A DNA stretch of 64,000 nucleotides from CADEDH01 sp039201605 (GTDB lineage: Bacteria > Actinomycetota > Acidimicrobiia > Acidimicrobiales > SZUA-35): contig JBCCRO010000016.1 of assembly GCA_039201605.1 (NCBI GenBank), positions 48,989-112,988 on the forward strand, in the 5' to 3' direction. Positions 52,009-59,988 of the stretch are shown piece after piece. Numbering within the stretch: the stretch's first letter is position 1; every line of letters begins with the position of its first letter. Under the pieces are notes generated by a model. That model saw only the letters and a list, made by a program, of their open reading frames with translations. It did not search any database and was not told the DNA's origin. A program made the position numbers and the translations under genes.

Positions 52009-52845
52009 TTACCTCCGGCCGCCACGCTTCCGCCGACGGCGGATGATCTGATCATCGGACTTCTTGCCCCGCTTGCGGGTACGACCCTCGGGCTTGCCCC
52101 AGGGGGAGACCGGGTGGCGACCACCCGACGTCTTGCCCTCGCCGCCACCGTGGGGGTGGTCGACGGGGTTCATGGCCACGCCACGGGTCTGGGGGCGCTT
52201 GCCCTTCCAGCGGCTGCGACCGGCCTTGCCGACCTTGATCAGCTCGGCCTCGGAGTTGCCGACCTCACCGATGGTGGCTCGGCAGTCGATCGACACCCGA
52301 CGCATTTCGGTGCTCGGCAGGCGCAGGGTGGCGGTGGTGCCCTCCCGGGCCACCAGCTGCACGCTGGTGCCGGCGGAGCGACCCATCTTGGCCCCACCCC
52401 CGGGCTGCAACTCCACGGCGTGGACCGTGGTGCCGACCGGGATGTAGCGCAACGGCATGGCGCTGCCGGGGCGGATGTCGGCCCCGGAGCCGGACTCCAC
52501 CCGGTCCCCGACGCTCAGGTCACGGGGGGCGAGGATGTAGCGCTTCTCGCCGTCGTGATAGTGCAACAGGGCGATGCGGCAGTTGCGGTTGGGGTCGTAC
52601 TCGATCGAGGCGACCGTCGCCGGGACGCCGTCCTTGTTGCGACGGAAGTCGATCACCCGGTAGCGGCGCTTGTGGCCGCCGCCGCGGTGGCGGGCGGTCT
52701 TGCGACCGTGGTTGTTACGGCCACCGGTCGACGACTGCTTGGCCAGCAGCGACTTCTCCGGGCTCGACGTGGTGACGTCGGAGAAGTCGGAGCTGGTCTG
52801 GAAGCGACGACCGGGGCTCGTGGGCTTGCGTTTACGGATGGCCAT
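52009..52845 (-). CDS. rplB: 50S ribosomal protein L2
   Basis: A 278-aa protein: MAIRKRKPTSPGRRFQTSSD, GGRNNHGRKTARHRGGGHKR, and the conserved GVAMNPVDHPHGGGEGKTSG containing the histidine near the peptidyl transferase centre. The start at 52845 is the family start; an upstream frame extension is not homologous. Confidence 0.98.
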   Translation of the reverse strand: MAIRKRKPTSPGRRFQTSSDFSDVTTSSPEKSLLAKQSSTGGRNNHGRKTARHRGGGHKRRYRVIDFRRNKDGVPATVASIEYDPNRNCRIALLHYHDGEKRYILAPRDLSVGDRVESGSGADIRPGSAMPLRYIPVGTTVHAVELQPGGGAKMGRSAGTSVQLVAREGTTATLRLPSTEMRRVSIDCRATIGEVGNSEAELIKVGKAGRSRWKGKRPQTRGVAMNPVDHPHGGGEGKTSGGRHPVSPWGKPEGRTRKRGKKSDDQIIRRRRKRGGRR

Positions 52846-52858
52846 GGCGAAGCGGTCC

Positions 52859-53152
52859 TCAGTTCGAGTAGAGCTCGATCTCACCCTCGGAGAGGGTGAC
52901 GATCGCGCGCTTGGTCGTGGGACGGGAGCTGACGGTGTTGTTCCGCCGGTTGCGGACCCGCTTGCCCTTGCGGTTCAGCGTGTTGACCTTGGCCACCTTC
53001 ACGCCGTCGAAGATCGTTTCGACGGCGTCGCTGATCTCGGGCTTCGAGGCACTGGCGGCCACGATGAAGGTGTAGGCGTTGTTCAGCTCCTGCTGGGTGA
53101 ACGACTTCTCCGACACCACGGGCCGAATGATCACGTCGTGCGGATCCTTCAC
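52859..53152 (-). CDS. rplW: 50S ribosomal protein L23
   Basis: A 97-aa protein: MKDPHDVIIRPVVSEKSFTQ, then VNTLNRKGKRVRNRRNNTVS. The tunnel-exit protein that docks SRP and trigger factor. ATG overlaps rplD stop by 4 nt. Confidence 0.97.
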   Translation of the reverse strand: MKDPHDVIIRPVVSEKSFTQQELNNAYTFIVAASASKPEISDAVETIFDGVKVAKVNTLNRKGKRVRNRRNNTVSSRPTTKRAIVTLSEGEIELYSN

Positions 53153-53790
53153 GACTCCTCACTTTCTGAGTCCTCGGCTCCGGCGACCGGAGGGAGCGTG
53201 TTCTGGGTGAACACCACGTAGTCGCTGACCAGCACGTCGTAGGCGTTCAGCTGGTCGGCGGCGAGCACGTGCACCTCGGGCAGGTTGCGGAAGCTCTTGT
53301 GGGCGTTGGTGTCGCTGCGGTCGAGGATCACCAGGGCCTTGCCCTCCACGCCGAGGGCGCTGAGGGCGGTGGCGGCGCTCTTGGTGCTCGGGGCGTCGAA
53401 GCCCCAGTCGTCGACCACGACGACCTTGTCGTCGGCGGCCCGATCGGACAGCGCCGAGATGAGGGCCAGGCGAATCATCTTCTTGTTGGTCCGCTGGGCA
53501 TAGCTGCGGGGCTTGGGGCCGTGGGCGATACCGCCGCCGATCCAGATCGGGGAGCGGGACGAACCGGCCCGGGCCCGACCGGTGCCCTTCTGCTTCCAGG
53601 GCTTGGCCCCACCACCGCGGACCTCGGAGCGGGTCTTGGTGCTGTGGGTGCCGGCCCGGCGGGCGGCCAGCTGGGCGGTGACCACCTGGTGCATGACGGC
53701 GATGTTCGGCTCGACGCCGAAGATGGTCTCGTCGAGGTCGACGGAGCCCGCCTTCTTGCCGGCCACGGTCTTGACGTCCGAGCTAGGCAT
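53149..53790 (-). CDS. rplD: 50S ribosomal protein L4
   Basis: A 213-aa protein: the tunnel loop THSTKTRSEVRGGGAKPWKQ then GTGRARAGSSRSPIWIGGG is intact; a Ser/Glu-rich acidic end (EDSESEES) follows. In E. coli L4 autoregulates the S10 operon; no such leader is evident here. Overlaps rplC by 8 nt. Confidence 0.97.
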   Translation of the reverse strand: MPSSDVKTVAGKKAGSVDLDETIFGVEPNIAVMHQVVTAQLAARRAGTHSTKTRSEVRGGGAKPWKQKGTGRARAGSSRSPIWIGGGIAHGPKPRSYAQRTNKKMIRLALISALSDRAADDKVVVVDDWGFDAPSTKSAATALSALGVEGKALVILDRSDTNAHKSFRNLPEVHVLAADQLNAYDVLVSDYVVFTQNTLPPVAGAEDSESEES

Positions 53791-54436
53791 CGGCGCTCAC
53801 CGCCTTCTTGATCGCGTTGCGGATGATGACGGTGCCGCCCTTGGGCCCGGGGACCGAGCCCTTCACCAGCACCACGTTCTTCTCGGTGTCGGCCCGGACG
53901 ACGGTCAGATTCTGGGTGGTGACCCGGTCCGAACCCATGCGGCCGGCCATCTTCACACCCTTGAAGATGCGGGCCGGGGTGGCGCACTGGCCGACCGAGC
54001 CGGGCATCCGGTGGACGAGGTGGGCGCCGTGGGTGGCGCGCTGGCCGGAGAAGTTGTGCCGCTTCATCACACCGGCGAAGCCCTTGCCCTTGCTGGTGCC
54101 GATGGCGTCGACCGACTCGCCGGCCTCGAACGAGTCGGCGCCGATCTCCTGGCCGATCTCGTAAGCCGAGACGTCGTCGAGGCGAAGCTCGACCAGCTCG
54201 GTGCCGGGGGCGACCCCGGCCTTGGCGAAGTGACCGGCCTCGGGCTTGCTCAGCCTGCGGGCGTCCTTCTCGCCGACGGTCACCTGGATGGCGCTGTAGC
54301 CATCGGTCGCCGCCGTCTTGATCTGCACGACCCGGCAGGGGGTCACGCGCAGCACGGTGACGGGCACGATGCGATTGTCATCGTCCCACACCTGGGTCAT
54401 GCCGACTTTCTCGCCGACGAGAGCCTTTTGAGCCAT
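53783..54436 (-). CDS. rplC: 50S ribosomal protein L3
   Basis: A 217-aa protein: ALVGEKVGMTQVWDDDNRIV, then GVMKRHNFSGQRATHGAHLV and HRMPGSVGQCATPARIFKGV. It is the first gene of the ribosomal run in this window, whereas S10 normally precedes it; rpsJ lies 9 kb away. A GGGAAAG site upstream of the ATG can serve as ribosome-binding site. Its promoter must lie in 54437-54746. Confidence 0.97.
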   Translation of the reverse strand: MAQKALVGEKVGMTQVWDDDNRIVPVTVLRVTPCRVVQIKTAATDGYSAIQVTVGEKDARRLSKPEAGHFAKAGVAPGTELVELRLDDVSAYEIGQEIGADSFEAGESVDAIGTSKGKGFAGVMKRHNFSGQRATHGAHLVHRMPGSVGQCATPARIFKGVKMAGRMGSDRVTTQNLTVVRADTEKNVVLVKGSVPGPKGGTVIIRNAIKKAVSADA

Positions 54437-54519
54437 ACGTCTGTCACTTTCCCGCCAGAGGGCACGGCACTCCGCAGCGCCGAGCCATTCACGCGAATTG
54501 GTCCGCTCCAGGTCTCGCG

Positions 54520-54669
54520 GTGGAGCAGAGGTTGTTGTACTCGGCCGGGCGGTTCCTCGACTGGCAGGACGAGGCCTGTCCGGGCTACATCGAATTTGTC
54601 ATTGCGGCGGTGTCCGATCGGGTGAAGCCGGGGTGGTGGCACCTCGGCGACTCGATACAGGCCGGCTGA
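54520..54669 (+). CDS. Possible 49-aa protein divergent from rplC
   Basis: A GTG-started frame reading VEQRLLYSAGRFLDWQDEAC then PGYIEFVIAAVSDRVKPGWW and HLGDSIQAG. Third codon positions are mostly G or C and the composition (three Trp, balanced charges, few Arg) looks like a real protein, unlike the antisense frames around it. There is only a weak AGG upstream. It stands alone in the 310-nt gap 54437-54746; the rest of the gap shows nothing but should contain the rplC promoter. It may be a small gene or a remnant of one. Confidence 0.35.
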   Translation: MEQRLLYSAGRFLDWQDEACPGYIEFVIAAVSDRVKPGWWHLGDSIQAG

Positions 54670-54746
54670 ATGACGACCGGACTAGCCTACCGGCCGGTCA
54701 GGGGCGTTCCTACCGGACCCACTCAAGTCGATCGGACGATCGCCGA

Positions 54747-55379
54747 TCAGGTGCCCGATGCGGCTTCGGGGTCGTCGGCATCGGGGGCCCTGCCCTCGGA
54801 GTGGGCGGCCAGATAGGCCTCGCCCCGGGGTGAGAGGCGGTAGCCGACGCGGAGGCTGGTGGTGAGACCGAGGTTCTTCAGCTTGCGCACGTCGAGCTTG
54901 AACGGCTTGGTCTCCCGCCCCTCCCCCGCCGCCAGGTCGGGGGCCCGGACCTCGGGGCGGGCGGCGATGAGGCGGAGGGTGCGCCGGGTCCACGGCCCGT
55001 CGACCGCCGCCCGGTCGAGGCGGTCGAGGCGACGGTCGATCTCGGCCACGTCGTCGGCGGTGAGGTCGGCGGCGTCGGCCAACGCCTCCCGGGGGTCGGG
55101 CTCGTCGAGCAGGCGGAACTCCACCCGGTAGAGCCGGCGATCGTCGTCGAGGTCGGTGAAACGGCCTCGCAATTCCTCGGCGTCGACGTGGCCGGCCCGG
55201 ACCGCCTCGTCGGCGGTGATCTCGTCCGGGTCGACCACGACCACCGACAGCACCTCGACCCGCCCCCCGCCGGTGCGGTAGGGGCGGCCTTCGACCACCG
55301 TCGGCCGCTTCCAGGGCCGGAAGGCGAGCGTGATCGAACCGTCGGCGATACCGGGCCAGAAGGGTTTGGTGAAACGCAT
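54747..55379 (-). CDS. ASCH-domain-like protein, 210 aa
   Basis: The N-terminus MRFTKPFWPGIADGSITLAF then RPWKRPTVVEGRPYRTGGGR has the look of ASCH/PUA-like RNA-binding domains (a Lys/Arg-rich first strand, WK-RP, then G-YR), followed by VEVLSVVVVDPDEITADEAV. The C-terminal ~80 residues (KLDVRKLKNLGLTTSLRVGY) resemble a winged helix. ASCH proteins bind RNA or modified nucleosides; some are coregulators. Function here is unknown. It follows the kinase gene by 54 nt on the same strand. Confidence 0.65.
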   Translation of the reverse strand: MRFTKPFWPGIADGSITLAFRPWKRPTVVEGRPYRTGGGRVEVLSVVVVDPDEITADEAVRAGHVDAEELRGRFTDLDDDRRLYRVEFRLLDEPDPREALADAADLTADDVAEIDRRLDRLDRAAVDGPWTRRTLRLIAARPEVRAPDLAAGEGRETKPFKLDVRKLKNLGLTTSLRVGYRLSPRGEAYLAAHSEGRAPDADDPEAASGT

Positions 55380-55433
55380 CGGCGGGCGTCCGCTCCGGCT
55401 GCGAGGGCGACGGGGGCTCGGGGGAGTCGGGGC

Positions 55434-57299
55434 CTAGCCGCCGACGACCTCGATCGTCTTGCGGGTGCCGATCTGCTGGCCGTCCTCGTTGGTCACGATG
55501 AGGGTGACGTCCACGGTGCCGGCCACGGTGCCGGTGATCTCGATCACCTCGGTGGCCTGCGGGCTGTCGCCCACCCGCCAGATCGGATCGGTTACCTCGC
55601 CGTCGGCGGTGAACGTGTACAGGGTGGTGTCGCCGACCCCGATCTCGTTCGGCCCCTCGATCTCGGGGCCGCCGGTGGCCTCGGTGATCGCGACCCGCTT
55701 GATGGTGGCCGGGGACAGCGAGCCGTCGGCCGCCACCGCCTGCACCTCGACGCTGACCGTGCCGGGCACGACGCCACGGAAGCTGAACTCGTCGCCCTGG
55801 GTGATGTCGTTGTTGAAGTCGGTCCAGCGGAAGGTGTCGGCATCGTCGGCCACCGCCCGCAGGGTGATCAGCTCCCCGGCCTGCGCCTCGTCGGGACCGG
55901 ACACCGTCGGCGCACCGCGCCCCTGGAACCACAGCGCTCCGCCGACACCGCCGGCCGCCACCACCACGGCGAGCAGCAGCACCAGCCAGGGCCAACGCGA
56001 CCTCTTTCGCCGGGTGGCGGCCGGCGTCTGGTACGTGCCGTAGTGCTGATGGGCCGGTGCGCCGCCGTAGCCCGAGTGGGGGGTGGGCTGCTGGCCGTAG
56101 CCGGCGCCATAGCCCTGCTGGGTGCCGGGGGCGACCTGCGAGTGGGGGGCCTGGGTCTGCGGCGTCTGGCCACCGACGGCCGGGACCGAGCGGGGGTCGA
56201 CGACCGGCGCCTGGTCGGGGCTCTGGAAGCCGTAGGGCTGGGGACGGGGCTGCGGGGTGGCCGGGGTCGATGGCGGCTGCTGGCCGTAGCCCGGTTGCTG
56301 GTGGGGCAGGACCGAGGTGGGGTCGCGGTCGGGCTGCGCCGCCGGCACCGAGGGGAAGGCGCTCCGGGGGTTGGAGTCCGGCGCTTGGGCCGGCGGGGGT
56401 GTGACCGGATCCGAGGTCGGCGTCGGCATGGCCGGCGAGTGCGGTGCGGCGGCCATCGTCTGCTCGCCGCCGTAGGCCTGACGGAAGGCGCCGAGCCAGG
56501 CGTCGATCGACTCGTGCCGCTGGTCCTGACGGAAGGCCATGCCCCGACGGAAGAAGTGCCCCAGAGCCCCCGCCATCCACCACTGCCCGTCGGGGAAGGG
56601 CACGGTCTCGTTGAGGACGTCGTAGTTCGGCGGGTTGGTGCCGGTCAGCATCCGGTACATGACGGCGGTGGCGGCGTACAGATCGGTGGCCCGGGACGGG
56701 TCACCGCCGTGGCTCATCTGCTCGGGGGCGGCGTAGCCGCCCGTGCCGGCGGCGATCGTGAGGCCGGTGGCCTGGAGGGCGATGTCCTTGGCCAGGCCGA
56801 AGTCGCCCAGCAGGAGGCGCTCGGCCTGCTTCAACAGGGGCGGCTGCGACGGGTCGACGGGGCCGCGCCCGCCGGAGATCAGCAGGTTGCTCGGCTTGAT
56901 GTCGCGGTGGATGAGGTCGTGACCGTGCACGTCGCGGACGCAGGCGGCGAGGTCCTGAGCCACGTTGAGCACGTCGGTCGGGGCCGGGGCGGCGGTGTTG
57001 GCCATCAGCCGGTCTTCCAGCGTGCCCCGATTGGCCAGCGACATTACGAAGTACGGCTGACCGCCGGGGAGTTCGCCGATGTCGTGGACGGTGACGACCC
57101 GGTGGGAGTCGATGCGGCGCAGCAGCTTGGCCTCACGGATGAACCGGTCGCGGATCTCGGCGTTGTCGGTCCAGTTGTCGGCCAGGACCTTGGCCGCCAC
57201 TTCGCTGTCGAGGGCGGCATCGCGCACGCGATAGACCGTGGCGAAGCCACCGGAACCGATCCGCCCTTCAACTTCGTAGCGACCGATCTGATCCAACAC
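55434..57299 (-). CDS. Transmembrane Ser/Thr protein kinase (PknB-like)
   Basis: A 621-aa receptor-type kinase. Kinase domain: glycine loop GRIGSGGFATV (12-22), Lys37, HRDIKPSN (131-138), DFG 166-168, APE 191-193. A Pro/Gln-rich linker with GYGQQP-type repeats runs from about 280 to 425. A basic patch (RRKRSRW) precedes one membrane helix near 430-455. The external ~160 residues are two beta-rich, Ig/PKD-like units rather than PASTA domains (APTVSGPDEAQAGELITL; GPEIEGPNEIGVGDTTLYTF). It probably senses an envelope ligand and phosphorylates cytoplasmic targets. The GTG at 57299 is preceded by GGAG. Confidence 0.88.
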   Translation of the reverse strand: MLDQIGRYEVEGRIGSGGFATVYRVRDAALDSEVAAKVLADNWTDNAEIRDRFIREAKLLRRIDSHRVVTVHDIGELPGGQPYFVMSLANRGTLEDRLMANTAAPAPTDVLNVAQDLAACVRDVHGHDLIHRDIKPSNLLISGGRGPVDPSQPPLLKQAERLLLGDFGLAKDIALQATGLTIAAGTGGYAAPEQMSHGGDPSRATDLYAATAVMYRMLTGTNPPNYDVLNETVPFPDGQWWMAGALGHFFRRGMAFRQDQRHESIDAWLGAFRQAYGGEQTMAAAPHSPAMPTPTSDPVTPPPAQAPDSNPRSAFPSVPAAQPDRDPTSVLPHQQPGYGQQPPSTPATPQPRPQPYGFQSPDQAPVVDPRSVPAVGGQTPQTQAPHSQVAPGTQQGYGAGYGQQPTPHSGYGGAPAHQHYGTYQTPAATRRKRSRWPWLVLLLAVVVAAGGVGGALWFQGRGAPTVSGPDEAQAGELITLRAVADDADTFRWTDFNNDITQGDEFSFRGVVPGTVSVEVQAVAADGSLSPATIKRVAITEATGGPEIEGPNEIGVGDTTLYTFTADGEVTDPIWRVGDSPQATEVIEITGTVAGTVDVTLIVTNEDGQQIGTRKTIEVVGG

Positions 57300-57459
57300 A
57301 AAACTCCGTCGTCGACCCCGGACATCCGAGCGGGGAAGACAAGCTCTGCGCCGCACCCCGACGGTCGAGCATAGCCCCGACCCTCTGCACCGACCCGCCG
57401 ACCCCCCGACCTGGTTGTTTGTGGGAGATACTGTGCCGTCCCCCGATGCGAGTCGCACC

Positions 57460-58230
57460 ATGGTCATGCCCCAAACCACCCCCGATCAGCCAGGCCCGCC
57501 CCCGACCGATCGAGGGTCGACGTCGACCGCGCTCCTCGCCGCCCTGGCCGCCGTCGGCCTGCTGATCATCGCCGGGATCGCCGTGTTGCTGGCGACCGGG
57601 AACGACGAACCGATGCCGCCGATGGGCGAGGCGCTGGTGGTGGCGGCCGAGGAGGCGAGCGACCGCGGCGAGGACGGAACCGGAGGCACCGACGGTGATG
57701 CCGCCGGGAGCGACGGCGCCGCCCCGGACGCGGGTGAGGACGCCGCCGGTTCCCCCTCGTCGGTGACCGCACCCGATTCGTCAGACGACACCGCCACCCG
57801 CCAGACGGGGCGATGCAGCTCCGGCGGTTACTCGATCGAGATCCCGGACGGCTGGGCCACCCCCGACTGCCGCAACTTCTCCCCCGGTGACATCGAGCCC
57901 GGGGCCGACATCCGGGCCGAGATCGACCTGTTCTGGGCCGAGCGCGAGACCTACGACGAGGCCCTGGCCCGCATCGCCGCCACCCTCGACGTCGTGGCCG
58001 AGCAGGAGGTGACGGTGGCCGACCGACCGGCCACCCGGTTCCAGGTGACCGAGGTCGACGGCGGCGATCAGGGCAGCCGCCTCGTGGTGGTGGTCGACGC
58101 CGGGAGCGGCGTGTTCTTCGCCTCGGCCAACGAGCTGGTGTCGGGTACCGGGGCCATCGCCGACCGGGCCGCCCACTTCGAGCAGACCCGCCAGGCGTTG
58201 GCCTCGATGATCGATTCCGCCGAGTTCTGA
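57460..58230 (+). CDS. Membrane-anchored extracytoplasmic protein, 256 aa
   Basis: A short Pro-rich N-terminus is followed by one strong membrane helix (STALLAALAAVGLLIIAGIA, residues ~23-44), then an Asp/Gly/Ala-rich linker of ~60 residues and a folded C-terminal domain (GRCSSGGYSIEIPDGWATPD then CRNFSPGDIEPGADI; FQVTEVDGGDQGSRLVVVVD). Two cysteines, 21 residues apart, bracket the start of the domain. The fold resembles PsbP/LpqN-like lipoprotein domains, unproved. The start is uncertain: ATGs at 57460 and 57466, or GTG at 57421. Divergent from the kinase, so both may respond to the same regulator. Confidence 0.65.
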   Translation: MVMPQTTPDQPGPPPTDRGSTSTALLAALAAVGLLIIAGIAVLLATGNDEPMPPMGEALVVAAEEASDRGEDGTGGTDGDAAGSDGAAPDAGEDAAGSPSSVTAPDSSDDTATRQTGRCSSGGYSIEIPDGWATPDCRNFSPGDIEPGADIRAEIDLFWAERETYDEALARIAATLDVVAEQEVTVADRPATRFQVTEVDGGDQGSRLVVVVDAGSGVFFASANELVSGTGAIADRAAHFEQTRQALASMIDSAEF

Positions 58231-58432
58231 TCGGACACCGATCGACAGTTCACGACCGGTAGCGCCGAGCAGGGTGACGCCGTTCACAGACCTGTTCATC
58301 TCGTGAACAACGTCGGCAAAGTGAAGAGACGGACGGCACGACGGCCTTTCCTTGCCCGGTCGATCATCGGATCGGCTCCTCGACTGTGGGGTCGGGGACG
58401 AGTCCCGAGCAATCGGGTCCAAGGAGGAAACC

Positions 58433-59794
58433 ATGCCAAGCAGACGCTCCCTCGCCGCAGGGCTCGTCGTAGCCGTCGTGGCGCTGCTGTCCACGATGTT
58501 CTCGGCGGTGCCGGTGGGCGCCACCGGACACGGCGACGACGTAGCACCGATCTACGAGGTCACGATCACCAACGACACCGAGGGCCAGTACCTGACGCCG
58601 CCGAACTGGGCGGCCCACAGCCGCCGGGTCGACGTGTTCCAGCGGGGGAAGGCGCCGAGTGAGGGGGTGAAGGCCGTGGCCGAGCTGGGGCAGGTGCCCG
58701 TGCTCGCCGCCGAGCTGCAGGCCGCCGTCGACGACGCAGGCCTCGGGCTCAGCGGCGTGGCCGGCGACGCCCCGATCCCTCCGGGCGAGTCGGTGTCGTT
58801 CACCTTCTCCTCCGATGAGCGTCGCTTCAGCGTCGTGTCGATGATCATCTGCACCAACGACGGCTTCGGCGGCGTCGACAGCCGCTGGCTGCCGGGCCGG
58901 GACGGTCAGACCCGGACCTACAACCTCGCCGACTACGACGCCGGCTCCGAGCTCAACACCGAGCTGCGCGACGACGTCGTCCCCGCCCCGTTCTGCTCCA
59001 CCCCCGAGGGTGCCCCCGGTGGCAACGGTGAGGATCAGCCCGAGATCGACGGGTTCAACCGCATCAATCGCCACCCCACCCTCAAGGGCGTGGGTGACCT
59101 CCCCGACCGCTTCGACTGGAAGCGCGGCTCGGTCGGCACCGTGACCATCACCCGTGTCGCCCCCGAGCCCGTCGAGGCCACCTACAGCGCCACCGTCGAG
59201 AACCTCACCGGTGGCCAGTACCTGACGCCGCTCAACTTCGCCGCCCACACCCGGGAGGCCGACGTGTTCTCGCTGGGCCGGGCTCCGAGCCCGGGCGTCG
59301 TCGCCGTGGCCGAGCTGGGCCAGGTGCCCGTGCTCGCCGCCGAGCTGCAGGCCGCCGTCGATGACGCCGGTCTCGGCGTCAGTGGCGTGGTCGACCCCGA
59401 CGCCGGACCGATCGAGCCCGGCGCCACCCGGGAGTGGGAGTTCACCACCGACGCCGACCGGCTGAGCATCGTGTCGATGATCATCTGCACCAACGACGGC
59501 TTCGGCGGTCTCGACTCCAAGGCCCTGCCGGCCCCGGGCAAGACCACCACGTATTACCTCATCGGCTACGACGCCGGTGCCGAGCTCAACACCGAGCTGC
59601 GGGCCGACGTCGTCCCCGCCCCGTTCTGCTCCACCCCGGCGGGTGAGCCCGGTGGCAACGGTGAGGATCAGCCGGAGATCGACGGCTTCAACCGCATCAA
59701 CATCCATCCCACCCTCAGGGGCGTGGGTGACCTCCCCGACCGCTTCGACTGGCGGGGCCCGGTCATGAAGGTGACCGTCACCAACAACGGCTGA
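58433..59794 (+). CDS. Secreted protein with two tandem spondin domains
   Basis: A 453-aa protein with a signal peptide (MPSRRSLAAGLVVAVVALLS, likely cleaved after VGATG) and two ~200-residue repeats at about 38-235 and 247-450. Each begins like a spondin_N domain (YEVTITNDTEGQYLTPPNWA; YSATVENLTGGQYLTPLNFA), with AELGQVPVLAAELQAAVDDA and SMIICTNDGFGG in both and FCSTP later. Most residues are identical between repeats, so the duplication is recent. Spondin domains bind carbohydrate or lipid at the cell surface in animals; the bacterial role is unknown. AAGGAGG is a strong ribosome-binding site. The spacer 58231-58432 carries three GTTCAC/GTGAAC boxes. Confidence 0.85.
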   Translation: MPSRRSLAAGLVVAVVALLSTMFSAVPVGATGHGDDVAPIYEVTITNDTEGQYLTPPNWAAHSRRVDVFQRGKAPSEGVKAVAELGQVPVLAAELQAAVDDAGLGLSGVAGDAPIPPGESVSFTFSSDERRFSVVSMIICTNDGFGGVDSRWLPGRDGQTRTYNLADYDAGSELNTELRDDVVPAPFCSTPEGAPGGNGEDQPEIDGFNRINRHPTLKGVGDLPDRFDWKRGSVGTVTITRVAPEPVEATYSATVENLTGGQYLTPLNFAAHTREADVFSLGRAPSPGVVAVAELGQVPVLAAELQAAVDDAGLGVSGVVDPDAGPIEPGATREWEFTTDADRLSIVSMIICTNDGFGGLDSKALPAPGKTTTYYLIGYDAGAELNTELRADVVPAPFCSTPAGEPGGNGEDQPEIDGFNRINIHPTLRGVGDLPDRFDWRGPVMKVTVTNNG

Positions 59795-59809
59795 CCCACC
59801 TGAGCCACG

Positions 59810-59844
59810 GACGGCGACCCGGGTCCGACACCCGGGTCGCCGTC
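59810..59844 (+). terminator. Hairpin terminator after the spondin gene
   Basis: GACGGCGACCCGGGT and ACCCGGGTCGCCGTC form a perfect 15-bp stem around CCGAC, 15 nt past the stop. There is no T-run, as is frequent for actinobacterial intrinsic terminators. Confidence 0.65.
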
Positions 59845-59988
59845 GGTGCGCGTCCGCCCGCCGATCACGCCGCCCCGTCCCGTCGACGGCGGCCACGATG
59901 GTGACGAAACGGTGGGCTGTCGGCGGCCTTCACAGACCCCTAACACGACGTTTCCGGGGGCCTCACGTTGGCGGCCGATGGTACGGCC

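Noticed and set aside
53149..54436. L4-type S10 leader attenuator upstream of rplC
   Set aside because: No E. coli-like leader hairpins are visible in 54437-54520, and the operon's first gene is not rpsJ.
58380..58432. Riboswitch upstream of the spondin gene
   Set aside because: The GC-rich sequence can fold, but matches no riboswitch consensus I can recognise (c-di-GMP, c-di-AMP, SAM, glycine).
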